Assembly: GCA_038325765.1 (NCBI GenBank)
Contig: JBBQJI010000035.1
Span: 1-64,000, forward strand
DNA length: 64,000 nt
Direction: 5' to 3'
From: Xiheibacterium sp038325765
GTDB lineage: Bacteria; Myxococcota_A; Polyangia; Nannocystales; Nannocystaceae
Both the position numbers and the translations under genes were made by a program. The notes under the pieces were generated by a model. That model had not been told where the DNA came from. It ran no database searches and saw only the letters and a program-made list of their open reading frames with translations. Within the stretch, counting starts at the first letter, position 1; the number at the start of each line of letters is the position of its first letter. This document shows positions 36,714 to 45,647 of this stretch, in pieces.

Positions 36714-37781
36714 TCACGCGACCGTGATGTCTCGGTCCAGGTAGACGTCCTGGATCAGGTTCAGCAGCTCGATCCCCTCGGCCATGGGCCGCTGGAAGGC
36801 CTTGCGGCCGGAGATGAGCCCCATGCCGCCGGCGCGCTTGTTGATGATGGCGGTCCTGACCGCCTCTTCGCGGTCGGTCGTGCCCGACACACCACCGGAG
36901 TTGATGAGACCGATGCGACCCATGTAGCCGTTGGCGACCTGGTAGCGGCACAGATCGATCGGGTGGTCGGTCGACAGCTCGGTGTACATGCGCTTGTCGA
37001 GCTTGCCGTACGACGAGTCACCGGAGTTGAGCGCCGTGAAGCCACCGTTGTTCTCGGGCAGCTTCTGCTTGACGATGTCGGCGCCCAAGGTGGCGCCGAG
37101 GTGGTTGGCCTGCCCCGAGAGATCCGCGCTCACGTGGTAGTCCTTCGCGCCGACCTTGAACGCGGCATTGCGGAGGTAGCACCACAGCACTGTGGCCATC
37201 CCCAGGCTGTGGGCGTGGGCGAAGGCCTGTGCGACCTCGACGATCTGGCGGCCGCTCTCGGGCGAGCCGAAGTAGATCGTCGCCCCCACCGCGACGGCGC
37301 CCATGTCGTGGGCTTGCGCGATGGTGCCGAACATGATCTGGTCGAACTTGTTCGGGTATGTCAGCAGCTCGTTGTGGTTGATCTTGACCAGGAACGGGAT
37401 GCGGTGGGCGTACTTGCGCGCCACCGAGCCGAGCACGCCGAACGTCGACGCGACCGCATTGCAGCCGCCCTCGAGCGCGAGCTCCACGATGTTCTGCGGA
37501 TCGAAGTAGGCCGGGTTCTTGGCGAACGACGCCCCCGCGGAGTGCTCGATGCCCTGGTCGACCGGCAGGATCGACACGTAGCCGGTGTTCGCCAGCCGCC
37601 CGCTGCCGAACAGCCGCTGCAGGTTCGCGATCGTGCGGTTGCTGCGGTCCGAAGGCCCGAAGCTGCGATCGACGAAGTCGGGACCGGGCAGGTGCAGCTG
37701 CTCCTTCGGGATCGTCTTGCACGTGTGCTCGAGCAGGTTGCCAGCGTCCGCACCGAGGAGATCGACGAGTTGCTTGTTCAT
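36714..37781 (-). CDS. fbaB: Class I fructose-bisphosphate aldolase (FbaB type)
   Basis: A 355-residue aldolase cleaving fructose-1,6-bisphosphate in glycolysis and forming it in gluconeogenesis. It resembles E. coli FbaB over its whole length: LLEHTCKTIPKEQLHLPGPD, TGYVSILPVDQGIEHSAGASF, AHRIPFLVKINHNELL, YHVSADLSGQANHL, ADIVKQKLPENNGG and NKRAGGMGLISGRKAF. The Schiff-base lysine is most likely the K of ADIVKQK. The start at MNKQLVDLLGAD (37781) matches FbaB starts; the longer frame is not conserved. The sigma-factor gene lies 59 bp downstream on the same strand. Confidence 0.95.
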   Translation of the reverse strand: MNKQLVDLLGADAGNLLEHTCKTIPKEQLHLPGPDFVDRSFGPSDRSNRTIANLQRLFGSGRLANTGYVSILPVDQGIEHSAGASFAKNPAYFDPQNIVELALEGGCNAVASTFGVLGSVARKYAHRIPFLVKINHNELLTYPNKFDQIMFGTIAQAHDMGAVAVGATIYFGSPESGRQIVEVAQAFAHAHSLGMATVLWCYLRNAAFKVGAKDYHVSADLSGQANHLGATLGADIVKQKLPENNGGFTALNSGDSSYGKLDKRMYTELSTDHPIDLCRYQVANGYMGRIGLINSGGVSGTTDREEAVRTAIINKRAGGMGLISGRKAFQRPMAEGIELLNLIQDVYLDRDITVA

Positions 37782-37875
37782 GACGGCCCGACGAGCGTAC
37801 GGCGGTCGCGGCGATCTGGGCAACCGCGCCGAGCCGCACGCAGCACGACAGAATCGCCCTCACGCGTGCGCACCG

Positions 37876-38388
37876 TCACCCGCGCTTGGCGGCGTGCTCG
37901 TCGTGCACGCGTTGCGACGCCGCCTCGACGTCGCGCGCCGTCGCCTCGCGCCGCGCCTGCAGCCGCGCGGCGAGCCCCTCGTCGCCGAGCGCGAGGATCT
38001 GCGCGGCGAGCAAGGCAGCATTGACCGCCTGGCCGATCGCGACGGTCGCGACGGGCACGCCCTTGGGCATCTGCACGATCGAGAGCAGCGCATCGAGCCC
38101 GCTCATCGCCGTGTTGGCGATCGGCACCCCGATGACCGGCAGCGTGGTGGTCGCCGCCAGCATCCCGGGCAGGTGCGCCGCGCCCCCGGCTGCGGCGATG
38201 AGCACGCGGTGGCCGCGGGCGCGGGCGTCGTGCCCGAACTCGATCATCCGATGCGGGGTGCGGTGGGCCGAGAGCACCAGCACCTCGTAGCGGATGTCCA
38301 GCTCGCGCAGCGTCGTGGCGCAGGCGTCCATCACCGTCATGTCGGAATCGCTGCCGACACAGATCACCACCGCGCTCGGATCGCTCAT
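37876..38388 (-). CDS. purE: 5-(carboxyamino)imidazole ribonucleotide mutase
   Basis: A 170-residue enzyme of purine synthesis that turns N5-CAIR into CAIR. The class I motif is intact: GSDSDMTVM at residues 12-20, SAHRTPHRM, AAAGGAAHLPGMLAATTTLPVIGVP and the MPKGVPVATVAIGQAVNAALLAAQIL block. The last about 25 residues form a typical helical tail. Its ATG overlaps the purK stop by 4 bp (ATGA), so the two are translationally coupled, with purK first. Confidence 0.96.
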   Translation of the reverse strand: MSDPSAVVICVGSDSDMTVMDACATTLRELDIRYEVLVLSAHRTPHRMIEFGHDARARGHRVLIAAAGGAAHLPGMLAATTTLPVIGVPIANTAMSGLDALLSIVQMPKGVPVATVAIGQAVNAALLAAQILALGDEGLAARLQARREATARDVEAASQRVHDEHAAKRG

Positions 38389-39533
38389 GCCCCCAGACCT
38401 TCCATCGCTCGGCGGCTGCGCGCGAGCACGTCGTCGAAATCGTCGCCCCACGCGGTGACGTGGCCGATCTTGCGACCGACCCGCAGCTCGCGCTTGCCGT
38501 ACAGGTGCACGGCGACACGTGGCTCCTGCAACGCCGTGGCCAGATCGAGCCCCAACGCGTCGCCGGTGCGGCTGCCCAGCACGTTGGCCATCGCCACCGC
38601 CGGCGTGCACATCGCGGTGTCGCCCAGCGGCCAGCCCAGCACGGCGCGGATGTGGTTCTCGAACTGGCTGGTGTGCGCGCCCTCGATCGTCCAGTGACCG
38701 GTGTTGTGCACGCGCGGCGCCAGCTCGTTGATCGACAGCACGCCGCCTCGGGCCTCGAACAGCTCGACCGCGAACACCCCGATGCCGTCGAAGCCGGCGA
38801 CGGCAGCACAGGCGATGTCGCGGGCCGCCTGGGCGACGCCAGGATCGATCCGCGCCGGCGCGACCACGAACTCGCACCGACCATTGGCGTTGATCGACTC
38901 GCACACGTCGTAGCAGCGCATCTCGCCCGAGGGCGCCCGCGCCACCACCACCGACAGCTCGCGCACGAAGGGCACCCACGCCTCGACCAGCGCGCCACCG
39001 CGGCCGAGCCGCTCCCAGGCCATCGCCGCCTCGTCGGGCGTGGTCGGCAGGGCGACGCCATAGCCGTCGTAGCCACCGCGGCGGCGCTTGATCACCACCC
39101 GACCGCCGGCGTCGCGGATGAACGCCTGCAGCGCGTCGAGATCCCCGCACACCGCGTGGCGCGGTTGCGGTAGCCCCAGCGCGGTCAGGCGGGCCCGCTG
39201 CACGGCACGATCGGCGATCGCCCCCATGCACCAAAGCGACGGCCGCACCACCACGGCGGCAGCGATCTGCTCGGCGAGCACGTCGAGCGGCGCCCACTCG
39301 TGCTCGAAGGTCAACACACCCATGCCGTCGACCAGGGCGCGCAAGGCCTGCGGATCGTCCTCGGGGCCCACGACCACCTCGCCGATCGACGCGGCCGGAT
39401 CGTCGGGGCGGCCGGCGAGGCAGCGCACGCGCACGCCCATTTGCACCGCACTACTGGCCAACATCCGCGCGAGCTGACCGGCGCCGACGATCGCGACGCC
39501 GGCTTGGGCGGTGGGCTCGGGCGGCTCGGCCAC
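38385..39533 (-). CDS. purK: N5-carboxyaminoimidazole ribonucleotide synthetase
   Basis: A 382-residue ATP-grasp enzyme that carboxylates AIR before PurE. It has the N-terminal Rossmann-like GAGQLARML, the ATP-grasp VIKRRRGGYDGYGV, EAWVPFVRELSVVVAR, FAVELFEARGGVLSINELAPRVHNTGHWTIEGAHTSQFENH and the C-terminal domain ending LYGKRELRVGRKIGHV. GTG at 39533 is taken as start; a few codons of poorly conserved N-terminus precede GVAIVGAGQ. It overlaps purE by 4 bp. The divergent Hsp70-like gene starts 178 bp away, and that gap shows only a -10-like hexamer for the other gene. Confidence 0.95.
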   Translation of the reverse strand: MAEPPEPTAQAGVAIVGAGQLARMLASSAVQMGVRVRCLAGRPDDPAASIGEVVVGPEDDPQALRALVDGMGVLTFEHEWAPLDVLAEQIAAAVVVRPSLWCMGAIADRAVQRARLTALGLPQPRHAVCGDLDALQAFIRDAGGRVVIKRRRGGYDGYGVALPTTPDEAAMAWERLGRGGALVEAWVPFVRELSVVVARAPSGEMRCYDVCESINANGRCEFVVAPARIDPGVAQAARDIACAAVAGFDGIGVFAVELFEARGGVLSINELAPRVHNTGHWTIEGAHTSQFENHIRAVLGWPLGDTAMCTPAVAMANVLGSRTGDALGLDLATALQEPRVAVHLYGKRELRVGRKIGHVTAWGDDFDDVLARSRRAMEGLGA

Positions 39534-39691
39534 GACGCCGTGGACTGTCCACCACAACCGCGCCCTGCGTCCAGGGCCCGCCCAGGCGCCGCCGCAGTCG
39601 GGCATTGTGGCCGGCTGCGCCCGGTGTGCGGCGCCGGACACGGTTCGGCTCCGCGGTCGGCGCGCGCGCCCGTGGAGCACCTGGAGCGGGG

Positions 39692-39697
39692 TAGGCT
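39692..39697 (+). promoter_or_regulatory. Putative -10 element (TAGGCT) for Hsp70-like gene
   Basis: TAGGCT lies 13 bp before the ATG at 39711. Confidence 0.3.
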
Positions 39698-39710
39698 GGC
39701 CCGCCCTCGC

Positions 39711-41045
39711 ATGAGCAAACACGCGTCCAGGGTCGGCATCGACTTCGGCACCTCGAGCTCCGCGGTGGCCATCGCCAGCGGCAGCGGCAGCGCCAGCGGC
39801 AGCGCCAGCGCCAGCGCCAGCGCCAGCGATGGCCGCCCGGTGCGCTTCGCCGCGCTCCCGACCCTCGGCGAGCTGGCACCGAGCTGGCGCACGCTGCTGT
39901 TCTTCGATCCCGACGAGCAGAAGGTCACGCTGCCGATCCAGTACAGCGCCGGCGGCGAGGCGATCGCCGCCTACCTCGAGAGCATGGGCGAAGGCCGGCT
40001 GGTGCAGTCGTTCAAGACCCACCTCACCACGGCGGCGCTCGGCCGCACGCAGATCGGCCGGCACGCGATCGGCCTCGACGACATGATCGCGCTGTTCTTG
40101 CTGCGGCTGCGCCAGCGGGCCGAGGCCGCGCTCGGTCACCCGATCGCCGCGGCGACGATCGGCCGCCCGGTCCGTTTCGCCGGCGGCCGCACCCCCGAGG
40201 ACGATGAGGCCGCCGCGACGCGTCTGCTCGCCGCCGCCCGCACCGCCGGGTTCCACGACGTGCAGCTCGAGCTCGAGCCGGTCGCCGCCGCCCATCACTA
40301 CGAGCGCACCCTGACCCGCCCCGAGCTCGCGCTCATCGCCGACTTCGGCGCCGGCACCACCGACTTCTGCCTGATGCGCGTCGGCCCCCAGCAAGGCGGC
40401 GAGCGACGCCACGAGATCCTCGCCACCGGCGGTGTGGGAGCCGCCGGCGACGACCTCGACGCGGCCCTCATCGATCACGTCGTGTGCCCCGCGCTCGGCA
40501 AGGGCGACACCTACGTCGAGATGGGGCAGGAGCACCCGATCCCCACGTCCTACTTCTACAAGCTCGCGCGCTGGCACCACCTGTCGTTTTTGTCGGGCAG
40601 CCGCGTGCGCACCGAGCTCGAGCGGCTGCACCGCGTCGCCCGCCACCCCGAGCGCATCGCGGCGCTGATGCACATCATCGCCGCCAACCAGGCCTTTCAC
40701 CTGCACAAGTCGGTCGAGCGGGTGAAGATCGAGCTCTCGCAGCAGCCACACGCCCGCTTCGACTACGTGGACGCGCCGGTCGAGATCCACACCGAGGTCG
40801 ATCGCACAGACTTCGAGACCTGGATCGCGCCGGTGACCGAGGCGATCGCCGCCTGCCTCGACGACACGTTGGCGCGCGCGGGTGTCTCTGCGGCCGAGGT
40901 CGACTGCGTGTTCATGACGGGCGGCACCGCCTTCGTGCCTGCGGTGCGGCGGCAGTTCGAGGCCCGCTTCGGCGCGGCCAAGCTGCGCAGCGGCGACGAG
41001 CTGATGTCGATCGCCTCGGGGCTCGCGCTGCTCGCCGGCGCCTGA
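39711..41045 (+). CDS. YegD-like Hsp70 family protein
   Basis: A 444-residue stand-alone Hsp70 ATPase domain, as in E. coli YegD. It has GIDFGTSSSAVAIA (phosphate 1), ADFGAGTTDFCLMRV (phosphate 2), SVERVKIELSQ and the adenosine motif FMTGGTAFVPAV; there is no substrate-binding domain. Between strands beta1 and beta2, immediately after AVAIA, a Ser-Gly/Ser-Ala repeat of about 16 residues is inserted, encoded by a hexamer repeat; it falls in a surface hairpin and may vary. Function unknown. It faces purK across a short divergent gap and ends 20 bp from the convergent LPMO-like gene. Confidence 0.88.
   Translation: MSKHASRVGIDFGTSSSAVAIASGSGSASGSASASASASDGRPVRFAALPTLGELAPSWRTLLFFDPDEQKVTLPIQYSAGGEAIAAYLESMGEGRLVQSFKTHLTTAALGRTQIGRHAIGLDDMIALFLLRLRQRAEAALGHPIAAATIGRPVRFAGGRTPEDDEAAATRLLAAARTAGFHDVQLELEPVAAAHHYERTLTRPELALIADFGAGTTDFCLMRVGPQQGGERRHEILATGGVGAAGDDLDAALIDHVVCPALGKGDTYVEMGQEHPIPTSYFYKLARWHHLSFLSGSRVRTELERLHRVARHPERIAALMHIIAANQAFHLHKSVERVKIELSQQPHARFDYVDAPVEIHTEVDRTDFETWIAPVTEAIAACLDDTLARAGVSAAEVDCVFMTGGTAFVPAVRRQFEARFGAAKLRSGDELMSIASGLALLAGA
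39777..39824 (+). repeat. 6-bp coding repeat, 8 copies
   Basis: Eight copies of AGCGSC (Ser-Gly or Ser-Ala) inside the Hsp70-like gene. Being a multiple of three, copy-number change would not break the frame. Confidence 0.9.
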
Positions 41046-41064
41046 GCCCAACCCCGAGACCCGC

Positions 41065-41889
41065 TCACGCCGCGCGGCGGCGGCGACGGACGAGCCCCGC
41101 GAGCAACACCACGAGCCCGACGGGGGCGGTACCGCCCCCGTCGGTGCGGCAGCCACAGCCGCCGCCATCGTCGTCGTCGCTGCCCAGACCGTCATCGGTG
41201 GTGCCGACAGGCGGCACGCCGGTCGCCTCGGCGCCGCCTTCCTCGGTGGTGGCTGAGGTCACGGAATCGGCGGTGGTCTCGACGCTGCCACCGTCGGTGC
41301 TGTCCTCACCAACACCGGTGTCCTCCCCGGCTCCGCTGGTGGTCCCGGCGCCCGTGTCGCCCACGGCACCGGCCGGCGTGATCGTGATGTCGGCGCACTG
41401 GTAGTACAGCTCGTTGCCGCCCGCGGGACCCCACGGCATCTTGTCGGTCATGATCTGCAGCAGCTGCAGCGTGCACTTCTCGCAGGTGACGCCGGCTGGC
41501 AGCGTGATCTCGACCGAGTGATCGGAGACGCCGTCCGGATCGGGGATGTCGTCGAGCAGCACGTTGGCAGCGACGTAGAAGTCGTCGTAGTCGGTGGGAT
41601 CGACGAGCGCGGCGTCACCCTCGGCCGACAGCGCGATGCGAAAGTGGCCGGGGTGGCCGATGTACTCGTCCCACGTCACCGTGATCGTCGAGCCCTCTTC
41701 GTAGGTGCGGGTCACCGCGCCATCGGGGTTGTCCGGGTGACCACAGGGGTAGTCCTTGATGTAGACGTTCGAGTCGTAGCGCGCCGGTGGTTCGACGAGG
41801 GCCACGTGTGCGGCCGCGGGGCTCGCCAAGGTGAGCAGGACGGCGGCGCAAGGGGACGCGACGAGGGCGGAGCGGACGAGGCGGGACAT
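41065..41889 (-). CDS. LPMO-like secreted protein with MYXO-CTERM
   Basis: A 274-residue exported protein. The signal peptide ends SPAAA and the mature protein would start HVALVEPPARYD, so a histidine is the first residue, as needed for the copper histidine brace of lytic polysaccharide monooxygenases. A second His candidate is in EYIGHPGHFRIAL, and Cys pairs (YPCGHP, TCEKCTL, YQCADI) are present. After a Thr/Gly/Asp spacer comes a MYXO-CTERM tail: GGGCGCRTDGG, a helix and RRRRR. The length of the domain is near AA10. Polysaccharide oxidation is inferred, not shown. Confidence 0.78.
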   Translation of the reverse strand: MSRLVRSALVASPCAAVLLTLASPAAAHVALVEPPARYDSNVYIKDYPCGHPDNPDGAVTRTYEEGSTITVTWDEYIGHPGHFRIALSAEGDAALVDPTDYDDFYVAANVLLDDIPDPDGVSDHSVEITLPAGVTCEKCTLQLLQIMTDKMPWGPAGGNELYYQCADITITPAGAVGDTGAGTTSGAGEDTGVGEDSTDGGSVETTADSVTSATTEEGGAEATGVPPVGTTDDGLGSDDDDGGGCGCRTDGGGTAPVGLVVLLAGLVRRRRRAA

Positions 41890-41972
41890 CGGTGGATCTC
41901 CGGAGGCAGGCAGCGCCTGTCAGCATATACGAGGGCGCCGTTTTTGGTTCGCGCCGGGGCGCAAAGGCGGAC

Positions 41973-41978
41973 TACAGT
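41973..41978 (+). promoter_or_regulatory. Putative -10 element (TACAGT)
   Basis: TACAGT ends 7 bp before the GTG at 41986, which favours that codon over the in-frame GTG at 41977 inside the hexamer. Confidence 0.35.
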
Positions 41979-41985
41979 GGTCGCG

Positions 41986-43053
41986 GTGATCGCGTCACGT
42001 CTGCTCCCGGTCGCCGCGTTGGTGTGGGCGCTTGCCTGCACGCACCCCGGTTCGGGATCGCGACCGGTCGCAACTACGCCGCAGGCGCCCGAGCCGACGA
42101 TGGGTGACACCGGTGTGCCGCTCGGCAACGACGTCACCCTCTCGGCCTCGCCCGCCCGTCACATCACCACGGCTGATGCGTGCGGCGGCGGCCACCTCAC
42201 CGCCCTCGAGCTCGTGCCGGCGTCGGCGAGCGTCGTGGCCGGCGTCGACGTGCGCAGCGTCGCGCAGTTGCCCGCGTATGCCAGGCATCGCGGCTCCATC
42301 GAGGTCGGCGAGGTCGCGCGGCTGTTCGCGGTCGCGACGGCATGCGACGTGGGCATCGGCGCCTGGCAGACGGCGACGTTGGCGAGCGACGCACCGGCAT
42401 CCAACACGGCGCTCGTCCTGCGCGCCAGCGGTCTCGGAAGCGCCGAGCGGCTCGAGTGTCTGCGCACGCGCATCGGCGCGGCGGGCGGGGACGCACCGTT
42501 CACGCTGGGCACCGACGCGGGCATGCCTTCGCTGGTGTTCGCCGACGGCAGCCGCGGCTGGGCGGTCGATCGCTGCACCGTCGTCATCGCGACCGACGGG
42601 TGGGTCGAGCCGACGCGGGCGCGCATCGCCGGCCGAGGCCCGTCGCTGCTCGCGGGCGAGCTGCCACTGGTCGTGGCCCGCGCCGGCGAACGAAGGCACG
42701 TGTGGGCCGCGGGCAAGTCGCAGCCCGCCGCGATGCTCCCCGGCCCGTTCGCCGCGGCGCAGGACTTCGCGTTGTCGCTCGAGCTGCACGCCGGCTTCGC
42801 GCTCGATCTGTCGATCCAGTTCGCCGACGCGGCGCAGGCCAGCGCGGCCGCGACATCGATCAGGAGCCAGCTCGACGCGTTCCGTTCGATGCTCCCGAGC
42901 ATGGGCGTGCCCCAGTCGGTGGCCGACTCGCTCGCGACCACCGCCAGCGGCAGGATCGCCACCTTGCATGCGCACGGCGATTCGCTCGCCGTCGACGCCG
43001 TCGTCGACGCGGTGAACAAGGCGACTGGCCGCGTCGAGCCCCGCCTACCCTGA
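41986..43053 (+). CDS. Hypothetical lipoprotein
   Basis: A 355-residue exported lipoprotein with lipobox ALAC-T near residue 17. The mature protein is Ala-, Val- and Gly-rich with a few cysteines (ADACGGG, VATACDVG, RLECLRTR, VDRCTVV) and alternating strand-helix pattern, ending without a membrane helix. Repeated phrases such as ALELVPASASVVAGVDVR and FALDLSIQFADAAQASAAATSIRSQLDAF resemble secreted myxobacterial proteins of unknown function. The start is GTG 41986 or 41977. I do not recognise the family. Confidence 0.7.
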   Translation: MIASRLLPVAALVWALACTHPGSGSRPVATTPQAPEPTMGDTGVPLGNDVTLSASPARHITTADACGGGHLTALELVPASASVVAGVDVRSVAQLPAYARHRGSIEVGEVARLFAVATACDVGIGAWQTATLASDAPASNTALVLRASGLGSAERLECLRTRIGAAGGDAPFTLGTDAGMPSLVFADGSRGWAVDRCTVVIATDGWVEPTRARIAGRGPSLLAGELPLVVARAGERRHVWAAGKSQPAAMLPGPFAAAQDFALSLELHAGFALDLSIQFADAAQASAAATSIRSQLDAFRSMLPSMGVPQSVADSLATTASGRIATLHAHGDSLAVDAVVDAVNKATGRVEPRLP

Positions 43054-43231
43054 CATGATCGAAGCTGGCCGATCGCGGTCGGGGGGTAGTGGATTCGGGG
43101 CGACGCTCGCGCGATCTCTCGGAGCTCCCGGTGCCCCCGCCGCCCAGCCCGGTGCACGATCGCCATGCAGCCTCGGCAGCCCCATCTGCCACGCGCTCGC
43201 GAGCGGCCGTGCGACCGCGTCGAGCCGGGCG

Positions 43232-43237
43232 TATGCT
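43232..43237 (+). promoter_or_regulatory. Putative -10 element (TATGCT)
   Basis: TATGCT ends 6 bp before the ATG at 43244, consistent with a leaderless transcript. Confidence 0.35.
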
Positions 43238-43243
43238 GCCCGC

Positions 43244-43714
43244 ATGCAACACGGCCGCTCGCTTCGCGTCACGCTGCTGGGGATCTCGATCGCCGGTTCC
43301 GTCGCCGGCTGCCAAGAGCCCGACCAAGGCGTCTACATCGCGGCGACGCTGTTCGGCGACCACGCCGAAGCGAGCGATCGGGGCACCCATCTGTTGGTCC
43401 GCGCGGTGCCCGATCACGCCGATGGCTTCGCGCCCGGTCGGCAGTATCTCGGCGATCGCGAGTACACCGACGAGTGCCCCCTCGATCACCTCGAGTTTCC
43501 GCTGCAGTTCGCCCTGTTCGGCAACGATCGCCTCCTCGACGGCACGCCGCCGCGCTGGCGGCTGCTCGCGTGGGTCACCGACGACGTCGACGCGACGTGG
43601 GTCGCTCCGGGCGAGCTGTACGCCACCGCGAGCTTCACCTACTGGCACGACCCGTACTTCGGCTACGTCGCCGAGGGCGTCGAGCTGCAGCTCGATCAGG
43701 TGCGGCCCGAGTAG
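43244..43714 (+). CDS. Small hypothetical lipoprotein
   Basis: A 156-residue lipoprotein with signal MQHGRSLRVTLLGISIAGSVAGC. The mature part is a compact beta-rich domain with WRLLAWVTDDVDATWV and FTYWHDPYFGYVAEGVELQL, one further Cys and many aromatic residues. No family recognised. The start at 43244 is the only Met before the signal peptide; the longer upstream frame lacks coding character. Confidence 0.7.
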   Translation: MQHGRSLRVTLLGISIAGSVAGCQEPDQGVYIAATLFGDHAEASDRGTHLLVRAVPDHADGFAPGRQYLGDREYTDECPLDHLEFPLQFALFGNDRLLDGTPPRWRLLAWVTDDVDATWVAPGELYATASFTYWHDPYFGYVAEGVELQLDQVRPE

Positions 43715-44060
43715 TCATCGCGCGGGCGAGACCGAGGTCGCGACCCGACCCGACGCACTGCGCGCAGCGCGGGGATCGCGGCGGATGACTCGATCGGATG
43801 GCCGTGAAGCCGCTTCGGACCGGCCTGTTCACGTGGCGCGCAGCCGTGGCCGTCCCGCCCCGAAAAAACCCGACAGCAGGCCGTAGATCCAGCCTCTTCG
43901 GGCCCCTGGACGCTCCTACACGCCCATTTTCCGGATCTGTGAGTCCGTTCACAGCGCGGTTCGAGCGAAATCCCCCGCGATCGGGTAGATCCGCCGACGG
44001 TACGAAACCCGCGCTTGGACGGTTCGCGAGCAGCGAAGCAGGCGTGAGAGAGAGAACGAA
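43715..44060 (+). other. Intergenic region, possible long 5' UTR of RRM gene
   Basis: No gene with coding character (the 43798-44082 frame has none). The right part is less GC-rich than its surroundings (for example CGAAAAAACCC near 43860 and CCATTTTCCGG near 43925), as expected of an untranslated leader. GAGAGAGAGAACGA directly before the ATG at 44061 is a likely ribosome site. Confidence 0.4.
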
Positions 44061-44425
<365 letters not shown>

Positions 44426-44432
<7 letters not shown>

Positions 44433-45385
44433 GTGATCCGCGACGGCGCGTCGCCCTGACGACGCGCTTCACCTTCCAAGACGGCGGCGCGCTTCGACTC
44501 GAAGCGCGCCGCTTTCGCGTCCAGCACCTCGAGAAATTGCCCGAGCGCCTGCTGAGCCCGCGTTCCGCCCTCGCCGAGCCCGCTGCGCTCGAGCAGACCG
44601 AGTTGGCGGACGATGGGCATCAGCACCTCGTCGCGATGGATCCGCAGATCGTAGATGCCGGCCTGTGCGATCGCCAGCGAACGACGGCTGAAGTTCTCGA
44701 TCGTCGCGCCCGGCATCTTGAAGCCGAAGACCGCGTCCCAGATCGCGGTGAGCGTGCGGTCGGGCGCGAGGTCCAACGCCGCTGCCAGCAGGTTGCGATA
44801 GAACACCATGTGCAGGTTCTCGTCGGCGGCGACGCGCGCGAGTAGCCGCTCGCAGTCCGGATCGGCGCTCGCCTTGCCGGTGTTGCGATGGGCGATGCGG
44901 GTGGCGAGCTCCTGGAAGGCGACGTAGGCGACGGTGTCGAACAGGTCGGGCTCGCCGTCGCGACCGTAGCCGTGGGTCATGTGGGTCATGCGCTCGCGCT
45001 CGAGCGCGACCGGATCGACGGCGCGGGTGACCATCAGGTAGTCGCGGATGGCCACGCCGTGGCGGGCCTCCTCCGCGGTCCACCGGCCGATCCACGTCGC
45101 CCACGCCCCGTCGGCGCCCATGCAGCGATGGATCTCGCGGTGGTAGCTCGGCAGGTTGTCCTCGGTCAGCAGGTTCACCACCAACGCGGTGCGCACGACC
45201 TCGGGCATCGCCGACTGCGACGGTGACCACGCCTCGCCGCCCATCACCCCCCCGAAGTCGCGCCCGAGACTCCACGGCACGTACTCGTGCGGCATCCACT
45301 CCTTCGCAGCGTCGAGGTGGCGGTTGAGCTCGCGACCGACGATCGGCTCGAGCTCGGTGAGCGCGGAGAGACGTGCGGGTGTCAT
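44426..45385 (-). CDS. Acyl-ACP desaturase
   Basis: A 319-residue diiron desaturase of the plant/mycobacterial DesA type. Iron ligands can be picked out in LLTEDNLPSYHREI, WTAEEARHGVAIRDYL, VAFQELATRIAHRN and VAADENLHMVFYRNLL, the four-helix bundle set. It introduces double bonds into ACP-bound fatty acids. Length agrees with bacterial members. GTG 45409 also opens the frame, but ATG 45385 has an AGG site. Its last codons overlap the convergent RRM gene. Electron donors are not encoded nearby. Confidence 0.9.
44484..44512. terminator. Long perfect hairpin inside the desaturase 3' end
   Basis: Perfect 14-bp arms around a single central base (from GCGGCGCGCTTCGA), followed by TTTCG on the plus strand. 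It lies inside codons of the convergent desaturase and 51 bp after the RRM stop. It probably ends RRM transcription. Confidence 0.55.
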
Positions 45386-45606
45386 GGTGGCCTGGGGATG
45401 ACTATCCACCGCGGATCCGTGCGGGCTCGCGGCACGGGGGTCACACTCGCGTCGCGGTGGGTCATCGTTCGGTCACCGCGGAGCGCACGGTGGGCGGGTG
45501 GGCGATCGGGGTGGCGGGCTCGTTGTGGCGGGCGGCAGGCGGGTCGCTGTGCGGACCTGCGCAAGTCACTGGCCCCTGGGGCTGGCGAGCCGATCGTTCG
45601 CGACGA

Positions 45607-45612
45607 TATCCT
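45607..45612 (+). promoter_or_regulatory. Putative -10 element (TATCCT)
   Basis: TATCCT lies 36 bp before the TTG start at 45648, leaving room for a leader with the GGAGG ribosome site at about 45636. The rest of the 262-bp gap to the desaturase holds nothing else I can assign. Confidence 0.4.
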
Positions 45613-45647
45613 CGCGCCTCACCCTGGTCGTCACGGAGGACCTCGCC

